Source of the DNA: an uncultured Pelagibacteraceae bacterium
Lineage (GTDB): Bacteria > Pseudomonadota > Alphaproteobacteria > Pelagibacterales > Pelagibacteraceae
Length of the DNA stretch: 64,000 nt
Reading direction: 5' to 3'
NCBI GenBank assembly: GCA_902571955.1
Contig: CACGDZ010000006.1
Span: forward strand, 1-64,000
Shown: in pieces, positions 12,610-23,372 of the stretch
How positions within the stretch are numbered: position 1 is the first letter of the stretch
Layout: the number at the start of each line of letters is the position of its first letter
Notes under the pieces: generated by a model
The model's input: the letters and a program-made list of their open reading frames with translations, nothing else
The model's database searches: none
Told to the model about the DNA's origin: nothing
Program-made: the position numbers and the translations under genes

Positions 12610-13095
12610 ATGAAAATTTCAAGATTATTTAAGACAATATTAATGACCGATTTTCTTGGAGGCTTATTAATGGCGTTGAAAGAATTTTTTAGACCAAAAA
12701 AAACAATAAATTATCCATTTGAAAAAGGAAAGATTAGCCCAAGATTTAGAGGTGAGCATGCTTTGAGAAGATATCCAAATGGCGAAGAAAGATGTATAGC
12801 TTGTAAATTATGTGAAGCTGTTTGCCCTGCTCAAGCAATAACGATTGAGTCCGCTCAGAGGGAAGATGGCAGTAGAAAAACAACGCGTTATGATATTGAT
12901 ATGATGAAATGTATTTATTGTGGTTTATGTGAAGAATCTTGTCCTGTAGATGCAATAGTTCAAGGACCAAATTTTGAATTCTCAACCGAAACAAGAGAAG
13001 AACTCTATTATACAAAAGAAAAATTATTAGATAATGGAGATAGATGGGAGAATATTCTAGATGCTAACATTAAGGCAGATAATATCCACAGATAA
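12610..13095 (+). CDS. nuoI: NADH-quinone oxidoreductase subunit I
   Basis: Two 4Fe-4S motifs [16 protein letters not shown] and [16 protein letters not shown]. Confidence 0.97.
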   Translation: MKISRLFKTILMTDFLGGLLMALKEFFRPKKTINYPFEKGKISPRFRGEHALRRYPNGEERCIACKLCEAVCPAQAITIESAQREDGSRKTTRYDIDMMKCIYCGLCEESCPVDAIVQGPNFEFSTETREELYYTKEKLLDNGDRWENILDANIKADNIHR

Positions 13096-13098
13096 TAA

Positions 13099-13731
13099 AT
13101 GATTGCACATTCAATTTTTTTTTATACTTTTTCTATAATTGCTGTTGTTTCAGCCATAATGGTAACCGCTTCTAAAAATACTGTTCACTCAGTATTTTTT
13201 TTAATACTTGATTTCATAAGTATATCTTGTCTTTTCATAATGATCGGTGCTGAATTTTTAGGAATGATAATGTTAATTGTCTATGTTGGAGCGGTTGCAG
13301 TTTTATTCTTATTTGTAGTAATGATGCTGAATGTAGCTCAACAAAAAAATCAATGGTTTGCAGCTAAAGATAGCTCAAAACATATTCCAGTAGGCTTAAT
13401 TATTAGCACTTTAATTTTTGTTGAAATTATTATTGTAATCGGTGGTTGGAAATATAAACCTGAAATTTTTGATATTAATAATTCAATTGGTCAAACGGGT
13501 TTAAGTAATACACACTCTTTAGGTCAGATTTTGTATACTGATTATATCCACATATTTCAAATAAGTGGAATGATACTATTAGTTGCTATGATAGGTGCCA
13601 TTGTATTGACTTTTAGACAAAGGGCTGGCGTAAAAAAACAAAGTTATATCAAACAAATATCCCGTGAAAGAGCCGAAGGCGTTGAAGTACTGGAAATTGA
13701 GACTAACAAAGGAGTTAGAATAGATGACTGA
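13099..13731 (+). CDS. nuoJ: NADH-quinone oxidoreductase subunit J
   Basis: Membrane protein with [27 protein letters not shown]; operon position. Confidence 0.95.
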   Translation: MIAHSIFFYTFSIIAVVSAIMVTASKNTVHSVFFLILDFISISCLFIMIGAEFLGMIMLIVYVGAVAVLFLFVVMMLNVAQQKNQWFAAKDSSKHIPVGLIISTLIFVEIIIVIGGWKYKPEIFDINNSIGQTGLSNTHSLGQILYTDYIHIFQISGMILLVAMIGAIVLTFRQRAGVKKQSYIKQISRERAEGVEVLEIETNKGVRIDD

Positions 13732-14035
13732 GATTGGTTTAGGTCATTATTTAACCCTAGGAGCTGTAATTTTTTCAATTGGTGTAATCGGTATTTTCCT
13801 TAATAGAAAAAATATTATTGTGATATTAATGAGCATAGAATTGATATTGCTAGCTGTGAATATTAATTTAGTTTCTTTTTCAATATTTCTTGGTGATTTA
13901 GCCGGACAGGTTTTCACTTTATTTATTTTAACTGTCGCTGCTGCAGAAGCAGCTATTGGATTAGCAATTATAGTCGTTTATTTCAGAAACTCTGGAACAA
14001 TACGAGTTGAAGAAATAGATAAATTAAAAGGATAA
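13724..14035 (+). CDS. nuoK: NADH-quinone oxidoreductase subunit K
   Basis: [35 protein letters not shown]. Confidence 0.96.
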   Translation: MTEIGLGHYLTLGAVIFSIGVIGIFLNRKNIIVILMSIELILLAVNINLVSFSIFLGDLAGQVFTLFILTVAAAEAAIGLAIIVVYFRNSGTIRVEEIDKLKG

Positions 14036-14037
14036 TC

Positions 14038-15948
14038 ATGGAACTATCTATTATATTTCTTCCACTTATTGCTTCAATTATTTCTGGTTTTTTTGGAAGA
14101 TATATCGGTGATAGAAATTCTGAAATAGTAACTAGTGCTTTAGTTTCAATTTCAGCAATCTTATCAATTTATGTTCTTTATCAAGTAATTCTAAATAAAT
14201 ATGAAGAAAATATTGTAATAGCTACCTGGATAAGTTCAGGGTCACTCGATGTAAATTGGTCAATGTTAATTGATCCTTTATCAGCAGTAATGTTAGTAGT
14301 TGTAACTTCCGTATCTGCTTTAGTACATATCTATTCAATTGGTTACATGTCTCACGATCCTCATAAACCTCGTTTCATGGCTTATTTATCATTATTCACT
14401 TTTGCAATGTTGATGCTTGTAACATCAGATAATTTTATTCAATTATTTTTTGGTTGGGAAGGTGTTGGTCTTTGCTCTTACTTCCTAATTGGTTTTTGGT
14501 TTAAAAAAGAAAATGCAAATGCTGCAGCAATAAAAGCATTTGTTGTAAATAGAGTAGGTGATTTTGGTTTTGCTTTAGGAATTTTTTTAATATTTTACTT
14601 ATTTGGAACTGTTAATTATTCAGAGGTTTTTCAACAAATTCCAACAGTTGTAGATAAAAATTTATCTTTTTTAGGTTTTGAAGTTAAAGCAATAGATTTA
14701 ATTTGTTTGCTTTTATTTATTGGAGCAATGGGTAAATCTGCACAGATATTACTTCATACATGGTTGCCTGATGCTATGGAAGGTCCAACACCAGTTTCTG
14801 CATTAATTCACGCAGCAACGATGGTAACAGCTGGTGTTTTCTTAGTTGTAAGATGTTCTCCTATATATGAGTATTCACCGTTAATATTGAATTTAATAAC
14901 CATTGTTGGAATGACTACAGCATTCTTTGCAGCAACAGTAGCATTAGTTCAAACAGATATAAAAAAGATAATTGCTTACTCTACATGTAGTCAACTTGGT
15001 TATATGTTTTTTGCTGCTGGTGTAGGTGCATACAATGTTGCTATGTTTCATTTATTTACTCACGCATTTTTCAAAGCTTTGTTATTTTTAGGATCTGGTT
15101 CAGTAATCCATGCATTTAAAGATGAGCAAAATATAAACAACATGGGAGGTGTATGGAAAAAGTTACCATATACCTATGCTTTAATGATAATAGGAACACT
15201 TGCTTTAACAGGTTTTCCATTTTTATCAGGATTTTATTCTAAGGACGCAATTATAGAATTTGCGTATTTAAAAGGTAATACCACTGGTTATTATGCAGCT
15301 GGGATTGGAATAATTACAGCATTTTTAACATCTATTTATTCATGGAGATTAATCTTTAAAACTTTCCATGGAGACTATAACAATAAAGAGGTCAAGATAG
15401 AGGAAACACACGAGTCTCCTTTAGTAATGCTTGTTCCTTTATTTATCCTCTCAATAGGAGCGGTATTTGCAGGATTTTTATTTAAAGGACTATTTATTGG
15501 TCATGGTGATAATTTATTCTGGGCAGAGTCTATTAAGTTTTTAGAGCCTTTAAGCACAGAACATCCACCTTTATGGTTTTTACTTTTAACACCATGTTTA
15601 GTTTTAGTATCTATTCCAATTGCTTATTACTTATTTGTAAAAAATAAAGAGTTACCTAATTCAATAGTTTCTATGAACAAACCTTTGTATAATTTTTTAG
15701 TTAATAAATGGTATTTCGACGAGTTGTACGATGTGTTGTTTGTTAAATCTTCAAAAAAATTAGGTTTATTTTTATGGAAATTTTGTGATGGAACTATAAT
15801 CGATGGTTTTGGTCCTGATGGAATTTCTTCTTTTATAAAAAAATGTTCAATTAAAGCAACTAAATTTCAAAGTGGTTTTATCTATCAATATGCATTTGTA
15901 ATGTTGTTAGGTTTCTCTGCTTTACTAACTTTTTTAATAGTTAAATAA
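14038..15948 (+). CDS. nuoL: NADH-quinone oxidoreductase subunit L
   Basis: FFGWEGVGLCSYFLIGFW; LLHTWLPDAMEGPTPVSALIHAATMVTAGV. Confidence 0.97.
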   Translation: MELSIIFLPLIASIISGFFGRYIGDRNSEIVTSALVSISAILSIYVLYQVILNKYEENIVIATWISSGSLDVNWSMLIDPLSAVMLVVVTSVSALVHIYSIGYMSHDPHKPRFMAYLSLFTFAMLMLVTSDNFIQLFFGWEGVGLCSYFLIGFWFKKENANAAAIKAFVVNRVGDFGFALGIFLIFYLFGTVNYSEVFQQIPTVVDKNLSFLGFEVKAIDLICLLLFIGAMGKSAQILLHTWLPDAMEGPTPVSALIHAATMVTAGVFLVVRCSPIYEYSPLILNLITIVGMTTAFFAATVALVQTDIKKIIAYSTCSQLGYMFFAAGVGAYNVAMFHLFTHAFFKALLFLGSGSVIHAFKDEQNINNMGGVWKKLPYTYALMIIGTLALTGFPFLSGFYSKDAIIEFAYLKGNTTGYYAAGIGIITAFLTSIYSWRLIFKTFHGDYNNKEVKIEETHESPLVMLVPLFILSIGAVFAGFLFKGLFIGHGDNLFWAESIKFLEPLSTEHPPLWFLLLTPCLVLVSIPIAYYLFVKNKELPNSIVSMNKPLYNFLVNKWYFDELYDVLFVKSSKKLGLFLWKFCDGTIIDGFGPDGISSFIKKCSIKATKFQSGFIYQYAFVMLLGFSALLTFLIVK

Positions 15949-17429
15949 TGAATTTTCCTATTCTTTCATCTTTAATATTATTACCAATAGTTGGTGCTTT
16001 ATTTTTATTTTTTACTAAAGATAAAGATGGAAATAATTTAACTGCTAAATATGTTGCTTTATTTACAACTGTAGTTAATTTTTTAATTTCGATTTATCTG
16101 TGGATTTCTTTTGACCAATTATCTTCTAGTTTTCAATTTATAGAAGATAGAACATGGATTGATGGATTCATTGATTATAAAGTTGGTGTAGATGGCATTT
16201 CAATTTTGTTTATTATATTAACTACATTTATAACTCCCCTTTGTATTATATCTGTAAATAATTCTGTAAAAAATAGATTAAGAGATTTTTTAATTGCAAT
16301 TCTGATCATGGAAAGTTTCATGATTGGTGTTTTTTGTGCACTTGATTTAGTTGTATTCTATTTATTTTTTGAAGCTGGATTAATCCCAATGTTTTTAATT
16401 ATTGGTATTTGGGGTGGTGAAAGAAGAGTTTATTCAGCGTTCAAATTCTTTTTATACACATTGTTAGGATCTGTTTTAATGTTAGTTGCAATAATTTCTA
16501 TTTATTGGATTACAGGAACAACTGATGTAGTTCAACTATACGACATAGGTATTGATGTTAAATATCAAAATCTATTGTGGTTAGCTTTTTTTAGTTCATT
16601 TGCTGTTAAAACACCTATGTGGCCAGTCCATACATGGTTACCTGATGCACATGTTGAGGCTCCTACAGCAGGATCTGTATTACTAGCTGCAATTTTGTTA
16701 AAGATGGCTGGATATGGTTTTATAAGATTTTCTTTAGGGCTTTTCCCAGTTGCATCAGAGGTATTTACACCACTAATTTACACCTTGAGTGTTATAGCAA
16801 TCATATTTACTTCATTGATAGCTTTAATGCAGGAAGATATGAAAAAGTTGATTGCTTATTCATCAGTAGCGCATATGGGTTTTGTAACTTTAGGTATATT
16901 CACTTTGCAACAACAAGGAATTGAAGGAAGTATAATTCAAATGATAAGCCATGGCTTAGTTTCAGCAGCATTATTTCTAACTGTTGGTGTAATTTATGAC
17001 AGAATGCATTCTAGATTGATAAGTACGTATGGTGGACTAGTTTCTGTAATTCCAAAATATTCAATATTGTTTATGTTATTTGCTTTGGCATCTCTAGGTT
17101 TACCTGGAACAAGTGGTTTCATTGGTGAGTTTTTAATATTAATGGGAGCTTTCAAGGATAATTTTTTAGTGGCAGTTATAGCAAGTATTGGGGTGATTTT
17201 AGGGGCTGCGTATATGTTATGGCTTTATAAAAGAGTAGTATTTGGAAAATTAATAAACGAAGATCTTAAAAAAATTTTAGATTTAAATAGATCTGAATAC
17301 TTTATTTTAAGTTGTTTAGCTGCACCAATCTTGTTTTTTGGTTTTTATCCAGATCCATTAATAAACACTATTGAAGTTTCTGTAACCGATCTAATTAATA
17401 TGCATAACACAAATATAGCTAGTAAATAA
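15948..17429 (+). CDS. nuoM: NADH-quinone oxidoreductase subunit M
   Basis: FFEAGLIPMFLIIGIWGG; HTWLPDAHVEAPTAGSVLLAAILLKMAGYG. Confidence 0.97.
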   Translation: MNFPILSSLILLPIVGALFLFFTKDKDGNNLTAKYVALFTTVVNFLISIYLWISFDQLSSSFQFIEDRTWIDGFIDYKVGVDGISILFIILTTFITPLCIISVNNSVKNRLRDFLIAILIMESFMIGVFCALDLVVFYLFFEAGLIPMFLIIGIWGGERRVYSAFKFFLYTLLGSVLMLVAIISIYWITGTTDVVQLYDIGIDVKYQNLLWLAFFSSFAVKTPMWPVHTWLPDAHVEAPTAGSVLLAAILLKMAGYGFIRFSLGLFPVASEVFTPLIYTLSVIAIIFTSLIALMQEDMKKLIAYSSVAHMGFVTLGIFTLQQQGIEGSIIQMISHGLVSAALFLTVGVIYDRMHSRLISTYGGLVSVIPKYSILFMLFALASLGLPGTSGFIGEFLILMGAFKDNFLVAVIASIGVILGAAYMLWLYKRVVFGKLINEDLKKILDLNRSEYFILSCLAAPILFFGFYPDPLINTIEVSVTDLINMHNTNIASK

Positions 17430-17430
17430 T

Positions 17431-18849
17431 ATGGTAAATTTAAATTTAGTATTACCTGAAATTTTTATTTCTCTATCGATTATGTTTCTACTTATTTTAG
17501 GTGTATTTAAAAAAGATAGTTCTAAAATTATATTTAATTTGTCTTTATTTGTAATTTTAATTACAGCAATAATAATAATAAATGAAACTTTCTCTGTCAG
17601 CAGGGAAACTTTATTTAACGAGAGTGTTGTGGTTGATAGCATGTCCTCGCTAATGAAAATTATAACTTTAGTTGGAGGTTTTTTAGTTTTAGTTATTTCT
17701 TCAAGTTATTTAAAAACATTTAAAATATATAATATAGAATACCCAGTTCTTATTTTGTGTTCTATTCTTGGTATGATGGTTATGATCAGCTCAAATGATT
17801 TAATTGTTTTTTATATGGGATTAGAATTACAGTCATTAGCTCTTTATGTTTTAGCGACATATAACAGAGATCAATTAAAATCATCAGAAGCTGGTTTGAA
17901 ATATTTTGTTTTAAGTGCATTGTCATCTGGACTGTTATTATATGGATGTTCTTTAGTTTATGGTTTTTCAGGTTCTACCAATTTTGATATAATATCAAAT
18001 CAACTAAATTCTGAGGAATATGTTTTAACTTTTGGGATAGTATTTATATTAGTCGGTTTAGCATTCAAAATTTCTGCTGTCCCATTTCATATGTGGGCAC
18101 CTGATGTTTACGAAGGATCTCCGACAACTGTAACTTTGTTTTTTACAATAGTTCCAAAGATAGCTGCATTGACTGTATTTATTAGATTTTTATATGTTCC
18201 ATTTTTAAATTTAATTGATCAATGGCAAATGATAATAGTTTTCTTATCTATAGCTTCTATGGTTTTCGGAGCTGTTGCTGCTATAGGACAAACTAATATT
18301 AAAAGATTAGTTGCTTACAGTTCTATAGGACACGTTGGTTATACATTGGCTGGTTTAGCCACAGCATCTAACGAGGGAATTCAAAGTTCAATAATTTATA
18401 TTTCTATTTATGTCTTTATGAATTTAGCTCTTTTTTCGTGTCTATTAATGTTAAGAAGAAACGACCAATATTATGAAAATATTGATGATCTTTCAGGATT
18501 ATCAAAAAATCACCCATTGTTGTCTTTATGTTTGTTGTTAATACTATTTTCTTTAGCAGGCATACCTCCTCTAGCCGGTTTCTTTGCAAAATTTTATGTT
18601 TTTAAAGCAGTATTGGAACAATCAATGTATTTCTTAGCTATAGTAGGGTTGTTATCAACCGTGGTTGCAGCTTTTTATTATCTAAGAATTATAAAAATAA
18701 TGTATTTTGACAAAGAAAAAGAGAAATACGATACAGACCATAGCCTTTGGCTAAAATTTTCACTGTCAGTTTCGACTATATTAATTCTTTTTTACTTCAT
18801 ATTTCCAAGTCAGTTAATAGAAGTTGTATCAAGAATTAATATAATTTAA
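17431..18849 (+). CDS. nuoN: NADH-quinone oxidoreductase subunit N
   Basis: YMGLELQSLALYVLA; VPFHMWAPDVYEGSPTTVTLFF. Confidence 0.97.
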   Translation: MVNLNLVLPEIFISLSIMFLLILGVFKKDSSKIIFNLSLFVILITAIIIINETFSVSRETLFNESVVVDSMSSLMKIITLVGGFLVLVISSSYLKTFKIYNIEYPVLILCSILGMMVMISSNDLIVFYMGLELQSLALYVLATYNRDQLKSSEAGLKYFVLSALSSGLLLYGCSLVYGFSGSTNFDIISNQLNSEEYVLTFGIVFILVGLAFKISAVPFHMWAPDVYEGSPTTVTLFFTIVPKIAALTVFIRFLYVPFLNLIDQWQMIIVFLSIASMVFGAVAAIGQTNIKRLVAYSSIGHVGYTLAGLATASNEGIQSSIIYISIYVFMNLALFSCLLMLRRNDQYYENIDDLSGLSKNHPLLSLCLLLILFSLAGIPPLAGFFAKFYVFKAVLEQSMYFLAIVGLLSTVVAAFYYLRIIKIMYFDKEKEKYDTDHSLWLKFSLSVSTILILFYFIFPSQLIEVVSRINII

Positions 18850-19385
18850 TGAAATTTAAAAAATTTAAATTTAAAAAGGTTAAAAGCACAAACAGTACTG
18901 CAATAAGAATTATCAAAGAAACCAAACATAACCTAGGTATGATTGTTGCTGAAACGCAAGTAAATGGTAGAGGACAGTATGGAAGAAAATGGATATCATC
19001 AAAAGGCAATTTATTTATCTCTTTTTTCAATGAACTAAATAAAACAAATTTATCTATTAAAGCTATAACAAAAATCAATTGTCTTTTAGTTAAAAAATTA
19101 CTTTCGTCATTTACAAGTAAAAAAATTTTATTTAAAAAACCAAATGACATACTAATTGATAAAAAAAAAATTAGTGGGATTTTACAAGAAATCATATTTG
19201 TAAGAGATAAAAAATTTTTAATTACTGGTATAGGTATAAATATTAAAAATAATCCAATTATAAGGAATTATCCAGCTACAAACTTGCAAGAGGTAACTAA
19301 AAAAAGTATTAGTAAACTAAGTGTAGAAAATAAACTAAAACAACTTTTTGAAAAAAATTTATCAAAACTGTTTAAAAATAAATAA
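18849..19385 (+). CDS. birA: Biotin--[acetyl-CoA-carboxylase] ligase (short form, no HTH domain)
   Basis: KSTNSTA...AETQVNGRGQYGRKWISSKGNLFIS; KPNDILIDKKKISGILQE. Confidence 0.88.
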   Translation: MKFKKFKFKKVKSTNSTAIRIIKETKHNLGMIVAETQVNGRGQYGRKWISSKGNLFISFFNELNKTNLSIKAITKINCLLVKKLLSSFTSKKILFKKPNDILIDKKKISGILQEIIFVRDKKFLITGIGINIKNNPIIRNYPATNLQEVTKKSISKLSVENKLKQLFEKNLSKLFKNK

Positions 19386-20131
19386 TGTATATTTTGGGTG
19401 ATATTGGTAATACTGAAACAAAATTATGTATTGTTTCTAAAAATAATAAAATTTCAAAAAAAATTACTTTTTTATCAAAATCTATAAACGTCAAGCAGCT
19501 TAATAATTTATTTAAAAAAAATAAAATTCAATTAAATAAAGTTGAAAAAATATTATTTTGCAGTGTTGTACCTAAAACATTTTATATAATTAAAAAATTT
19601 TTATCAAAAAAAGTTAAAACAAAATGTTTTGAGGTTAAAAAATTAAATTTAAAATCACTTATAAAAATCAAAGTAGATTACAATCAAGTAGGCTCAGATA
19701 GAATTACTAATGCTATAAGTTTAATGAATAACAAAAATAATTTTATAATTTTAGATTTTGGAACAGCAACAACTTTTGATGTTCTAATTAAAAATACTTA
19801 CTACGGAGGAATTATTGCCCCTGGTGTGAAATTGTCCCTTAATACCTTGTCTGACAAAGCAACTTTGATTCCAAAAATAGATTTAAAAAAAATTAATAAA
19901 GTCATTGGCAACAATACAATCTCAGCTGTTAGATCAGGCTTTTTTTGGGGTTATGCGGGTTTAATTGACAATATTATTAATTTAATTAAGAAAGAGACCA
20001 GAAAATCTTTTAAAGTAATTATTACTGGTGGATTTTCAAATTTATTTAAAAACTCAATAAAAACGAAAGCTAGTCACAACCAAGATATTACAATTAAAGG
20101 CTTAATAAAAATTTCAAAACTAATTAAATGA
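19385..20131 (+). CDS. coaX: Type III pantothenate kinase
   Basis: GDIGNTETKLC; VGSDRITNAI; DFGTATTFDVL...GGIIAPGV. Confidence 0.9.
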   Translation: MYILGDIGNTETKLCIVSKNNKISKKITFLSKSINVKQLNNLFKKNKIQLNKVEKILFCSVVPKTFYIIKKFLSKKVKTKCFEVKKLNLKSLIKIKVDYNQVGSDRITNAISLMNNKNNFIILDFGTATTFDVLIKNTYYGGIIAPGVKLSLNTLSDKATLIPKIDLKKINKVIGNNTISAVRSGFFWGYAGLIDNIINLIKKETRKSFKVIITGGFSNLFKNSIKTKASHNQDITIKGLIKISKLIK

Positions 20132-20132
20132 T

Positions 20133-21791
20133 ATGAAAGATGAACTATTATTTTGTCCCCTAGGCGGATCAGGCGAAATAGGCATGAACATGAATTTGTT
20201 CGGTTATGGTCAACCTAGTGATCATAAATGGATTATGGTCGACATTGGAGTAACATTTGCAGATGATACTATTCCAGGTGTTGATTTAATTTATCCAGAT
20301 CCTGGGTTTATAGTTGAGAGAAAAGATAATTTATTAGGTATAGTTTTAACACATGCTCACGAGGATCACATTGGAGCAATTGCACATTTATGGCCAAAAT
20401 TACAATGTAAAATTTTTGCAACTCCTTTCACAGCTGTACTAATCAGAGAAAAATTTAGAGAAAAGCAAATTGATATAACCAATGATTTACAAATTGTTGA
20501 GTTAAATGGAAAGGTTTCCTTGGATCCATTCGAAATTGAATACATTACATTAACACATTCTATATTAGAACCAAACGGACTAAGAATAAAAACTCCCGCA
20601 GGAGTTATTCTACATACTGGAGATTGGAAGGTAGATCCAAATCCATTAATTGGAGACAATATAAACGAAAAAAGATTGAAGGAAATTGGAGAAGAAGGTG
20701 TGTTAGCAATGATTTGCGATTCAACAAATGTTTTTAGTGCTGGAAGATCAGGTTCAGAATTAGATGTAAGAAAAAATATGTTAAACGTTATGTCTCTATT
20801 AAAAAAAAGAATTATCATAACATCTTTCGCTTCAAATGTAGCTAGAATGGAGACAGCTTTTTATTGTGCAGAACAAACAGGAAGACAAATCTCCTTAGTT
20901 GGAAGATCAATGCATCGTATTTATAAAGCTGCACGTCAATGTGGATATTTAAAAAATACAATTGAACCAATTGATCCAAGAGAAGCTAAAAATTTTTCAA
21001 GAGAAAAAATTGTGTATTTATGTACTGGAAGCCAAGGCGAACCAATGGGTGCAATGATGCGAATTTCTAGTTATGTTCATCCAGATGTTTTTATTGAAAA
21101 AGGTGATGCTGTAATTTTTTCTTCAAAAATTATACCTGGTAATGAAAAAAAACTTTATAAACTTCACAACCAACTTGTTAAGGATGGAATAGAAGTTATA
21201 TCTGAAGAAACCGAATTTGTTCATGTTTCTGGGCATCCAAATAGAGAAGACCTTAAAGAGATGTATCAATGGGTAAAACCTAGGTGCGTAATACCTGTGC
21301 ACGGTGAGCATAGACATATGATAGAACACATTAATTTTGCAAAAGAAATGCAAGTTCCACACCCAGTTCAAGTAGAAAATGGTGATATCGTTAAATTATA
21401 TCCAGGTGAAAAACCTGAAGTATATGACAAGGCTCCAAGTGGCAGACTTTATTTAGATGGCAGTGTAAGTGTTGATCCAGACTCACAATCGATTAAAGAT
21501 AGAAAAAATTTAAGCGCAAATGGATATTTAGAGGTAACCATTATGATTACCCCAAAGGGAAACATTCATAATGATCCAGTGCTTTCATTTAGGGGTTTAC
21601 CAATCGAAGATAAAGATGAATTTACTTATGGTTTAGTTGAGGAAATAGAAATAATTTCAAGAACTTTTAAAGTTGGAAGCAAACAACAAGAGCACAATTT
21701 AATTGATGCATTAAAAATTGCATGTAGAAAATTTTCTAAAGAGAGAACTGGGAAAAAACCATTTACCAATATCAATTTAGTAAGAATTTAA
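20133..21791 (+). CDS. rnj: Ribonuclease J
   Basis: PLGGSGEIGMN, HAHEDHIGAI metallo-beta-lactamase motif, VHVSGHPNREDL, IPVHGEHRHM. Confidence 0.93.
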   Translation: MKDELLFCPLGGSGEIGMNMNLFGYGQPSDHKWIMVDIGVTFADDTIPGVDLIYPDPGFIVERKDNLLGIVLTHAHEDHIGAIAHLWPKLQCKIFATPFTAVLIREKFREKQIDITNDLQIVELNGKVSLDPFEIEYITLTHSILEPNGLRIKTPAGVILHTGDWKVDPNPLIGDNINEKRLKEIGEEGVLAMICDSTNVFSAGRSGSELDVRKNMLNVMSLLKKRIIITSFASNVARMETAFYCAEQTGRQISLVGRSMHRIYKAARQCGYLKNTIEPIDPREAKNFSREKIVYLCTGSQGEPMGAMMRISSYVHPDVFIEKGDAVIFSSKIIPGNEKKLYKLHNQLVKDGIEVISEETEFVHVSGHPNREDLKEMYQWVKPRCVIPVHGEHRHMIEHINFAKEMQVPHPVQVENGDIVKLYPGEKPEVYDKAPSGRLYLDGSVSVDPDSQSIKDRKNLSANGYLEVTIMITPKGNIHNDPVLSFRGLPIEDKDEFTYGLVEEIEIISRTFKVGSKQQEHNLIDALKIACRKFSKERTGKKPFTNINLVRI

Positions 21792-22036
21792 TGAGCGCAA
21801 CAGGCTTAGCGATTATCTATATAATTATATGGTGGATTGTTTTTTTTGCTATTCTACCGATTGATGTGAATCGAACAAAGACTATAAAAATTGATGGTGA
21901 AGATCCTGGCTCACCCGAAAATCCAAAAATGTTGAAAAAATTCCTTTATTGCACTGGAATTACTACTGTCATTTTCATAATAATTTACTTATTAATTAAA
22001 TTTGAATATTTAAATTTAAGAAATATGATTAATTAA
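21791..22036 (+). CDS. DUF1467-family small membrane protein
   Basis: Two predicted TM segments, WWIVFFAILPI motif, location between rnj and proS. Confidence 0.75.
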   Translation: MSATGLAIIYIIIWWIVFFAILPIDVNRTKTIKIDGEDPGSPENPKMLKKFLYCTGITTVIFIIIYLLIKFEYLNLRNMIN

Positions 22037-22037
22037 G

Positions 22038-23372
22038 ATGCTTTTATCAAATTCATTTATACCAATACTAAAAAATAATCCCTCAGAAGCAAAAATTAAA
22101 TCGCATCAATTGATGTTGAGAGTAGGTATGATTAAGCAAGCCTCTGCGGGAATTTATTCATGGTTGCCTTTAGGTTTTAAGGTAATGAAAAAAATAGAAG
22201 ATATTGTCAGACAAGAACAAAACAAAATTGGAGCTCAAGAAATATTAATGCCAACAATTCAATCCAGCGAAATTTGGAAAGAAAGTGGTCGTTATGATGA
22301 TTATGGTGAAGAGATGTTAAGAATAACCGACCGTCAAAATAGAGAAATGCTATATGGACCAACCAATGAAGAGCAAGTTACTGAAATTTTTAGATCTTCA
22401 ATAAAATCTTATAAATCACTCCCACAACTTATGTATCATATTCAATGGAAGTTCAGAGATGAAATTAGACCTAGATTTGGAATTATGCGTGGTAGAGAGT
22501 TTTACATGAAAGATGCCTACTCATTTGATGTATCAGATGAAGAAGCTTTTTATTCTTATAATAAATTCTTTCTTTCTTATTTAAGAACATTTAAAAGATT
22601 ATCTTTGACAGCAATACCCATGGCTGCTGATACAGGACCTATAGGTGGAAACTTATCTCATGAATTTATTATTCTTGCTGATACTGGAGAAAGTAAAATT
22701 TTTACAGATAAAAGAATATTCGATCTTGATAGTGATAATACTGAAATAGAAAAAGTATCATTGGAAAGTATGAGAAAAAAATATGAACAGTTTTATGCTG
22801 TAACTGACGAAAAGTTTAATAAAGAAGAGTTTGAAAAAATTGTTTCTAAGGAAAATCAATTGATTACAAAAGGTATCGAAGTAGGTCATATATTTTATTT
22901 TGGTGACAAGTATTCAAAACCAATGGGAGCATCTGTTGATTTACCAGGAGGAAAAAAAGATTTTGTTAAAATGGGTTCTTATGGAATTGGTGTATCAAGG
23001 CTAGTAGGGGCTATAATAGAGGCAAAATATGATGAAAAAAATGAAATCATGAAATGGCCATTGTCTGTTGCTCCTTATGATATTTCTATAATACCTATGA
23101 TAAATAAAAATGACACTTCAGCTTTAGATAAAGCAAATAATATTAATATTGAATTACTAAAAAATAATATTGATGCAATCATTGATGATACAGATGAGAA
23201 TTTCTCATCAAAAATTAAAAAAATGAATTTAATTGGTGCCCCATATCAAATTATTATTGGTAAGAAAAGTGAGGGTGATTTATTAGAGTTCAAGGAAACC
23301 GGTGGTGAAACTCAAAATTTACCATTAAGTAAAATTATAGGAATTATAACTAAACAAAAAAATTCAATTTGA
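22038..23372 (+). CDS. proS: Prolyl-tRNA synthetase (short form, no editing insertion)
   Basis: LMLRVGMIKQASAGIYSWLPLGFKVMKKIE; GPTNEEQVTE; FRDEIRPRFGIMRGREFYMKDAYSFD; 444 aa. Confidence 0.96.
   Translation: MLLSNSFIPILKNNPSEAKIKSHQLMLRVGMIKQASAGIYSWLPLGFKVMKKIEDIVRQEQNKIGAQEILMPTIQSSEIWKESGRYDDYGEEMLRITDRQNREMLYGPTNEEQVTEIFRSSIKSYKSLPQLMYHIQWKFRDEIRPRFGIMRGREFYMKDAYSFDVSDEEAFYSYNKFFLSYLRTFKRLSLTAIPMAADTGPIGGNLSHEFIILADTGESKIFTDKRIFDLDSDNTEIEKVSLESMRKKYEQFYAVTDEKFNKEEFEKIVSKENQLITKGIEVGHIFYFGDKYSKPMGASVDLPGGKKDFVKMGSYGIGVSRLVGAIIEAKYDEKNEIMKWPLSVAPYDISIIPMINKNDTSALDKANNINIELLKNNIDAIIDDTDENFSSKIKKMNLIGAPYQIIIGKKSEGDLLEFKETGGETQNLPLSKIIGIITKQKNSI

Noticed and set aside
4991-18849. Unusual content within the nuo operon
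   Set aside because: Complete nuoA-N in canonical order with no inserted genes; ordinary core metabolism.
18836-19195. 119-aa minus-strand ORF over birA
   Set aside because: Antisense to a conserved ligase gene; no RBS or domain support.
20366-20818. 150-aa minus-strand ORF inside rnj
   Set aside because: Antisense shadow of a conserved RNase J gene; no family resemblance.
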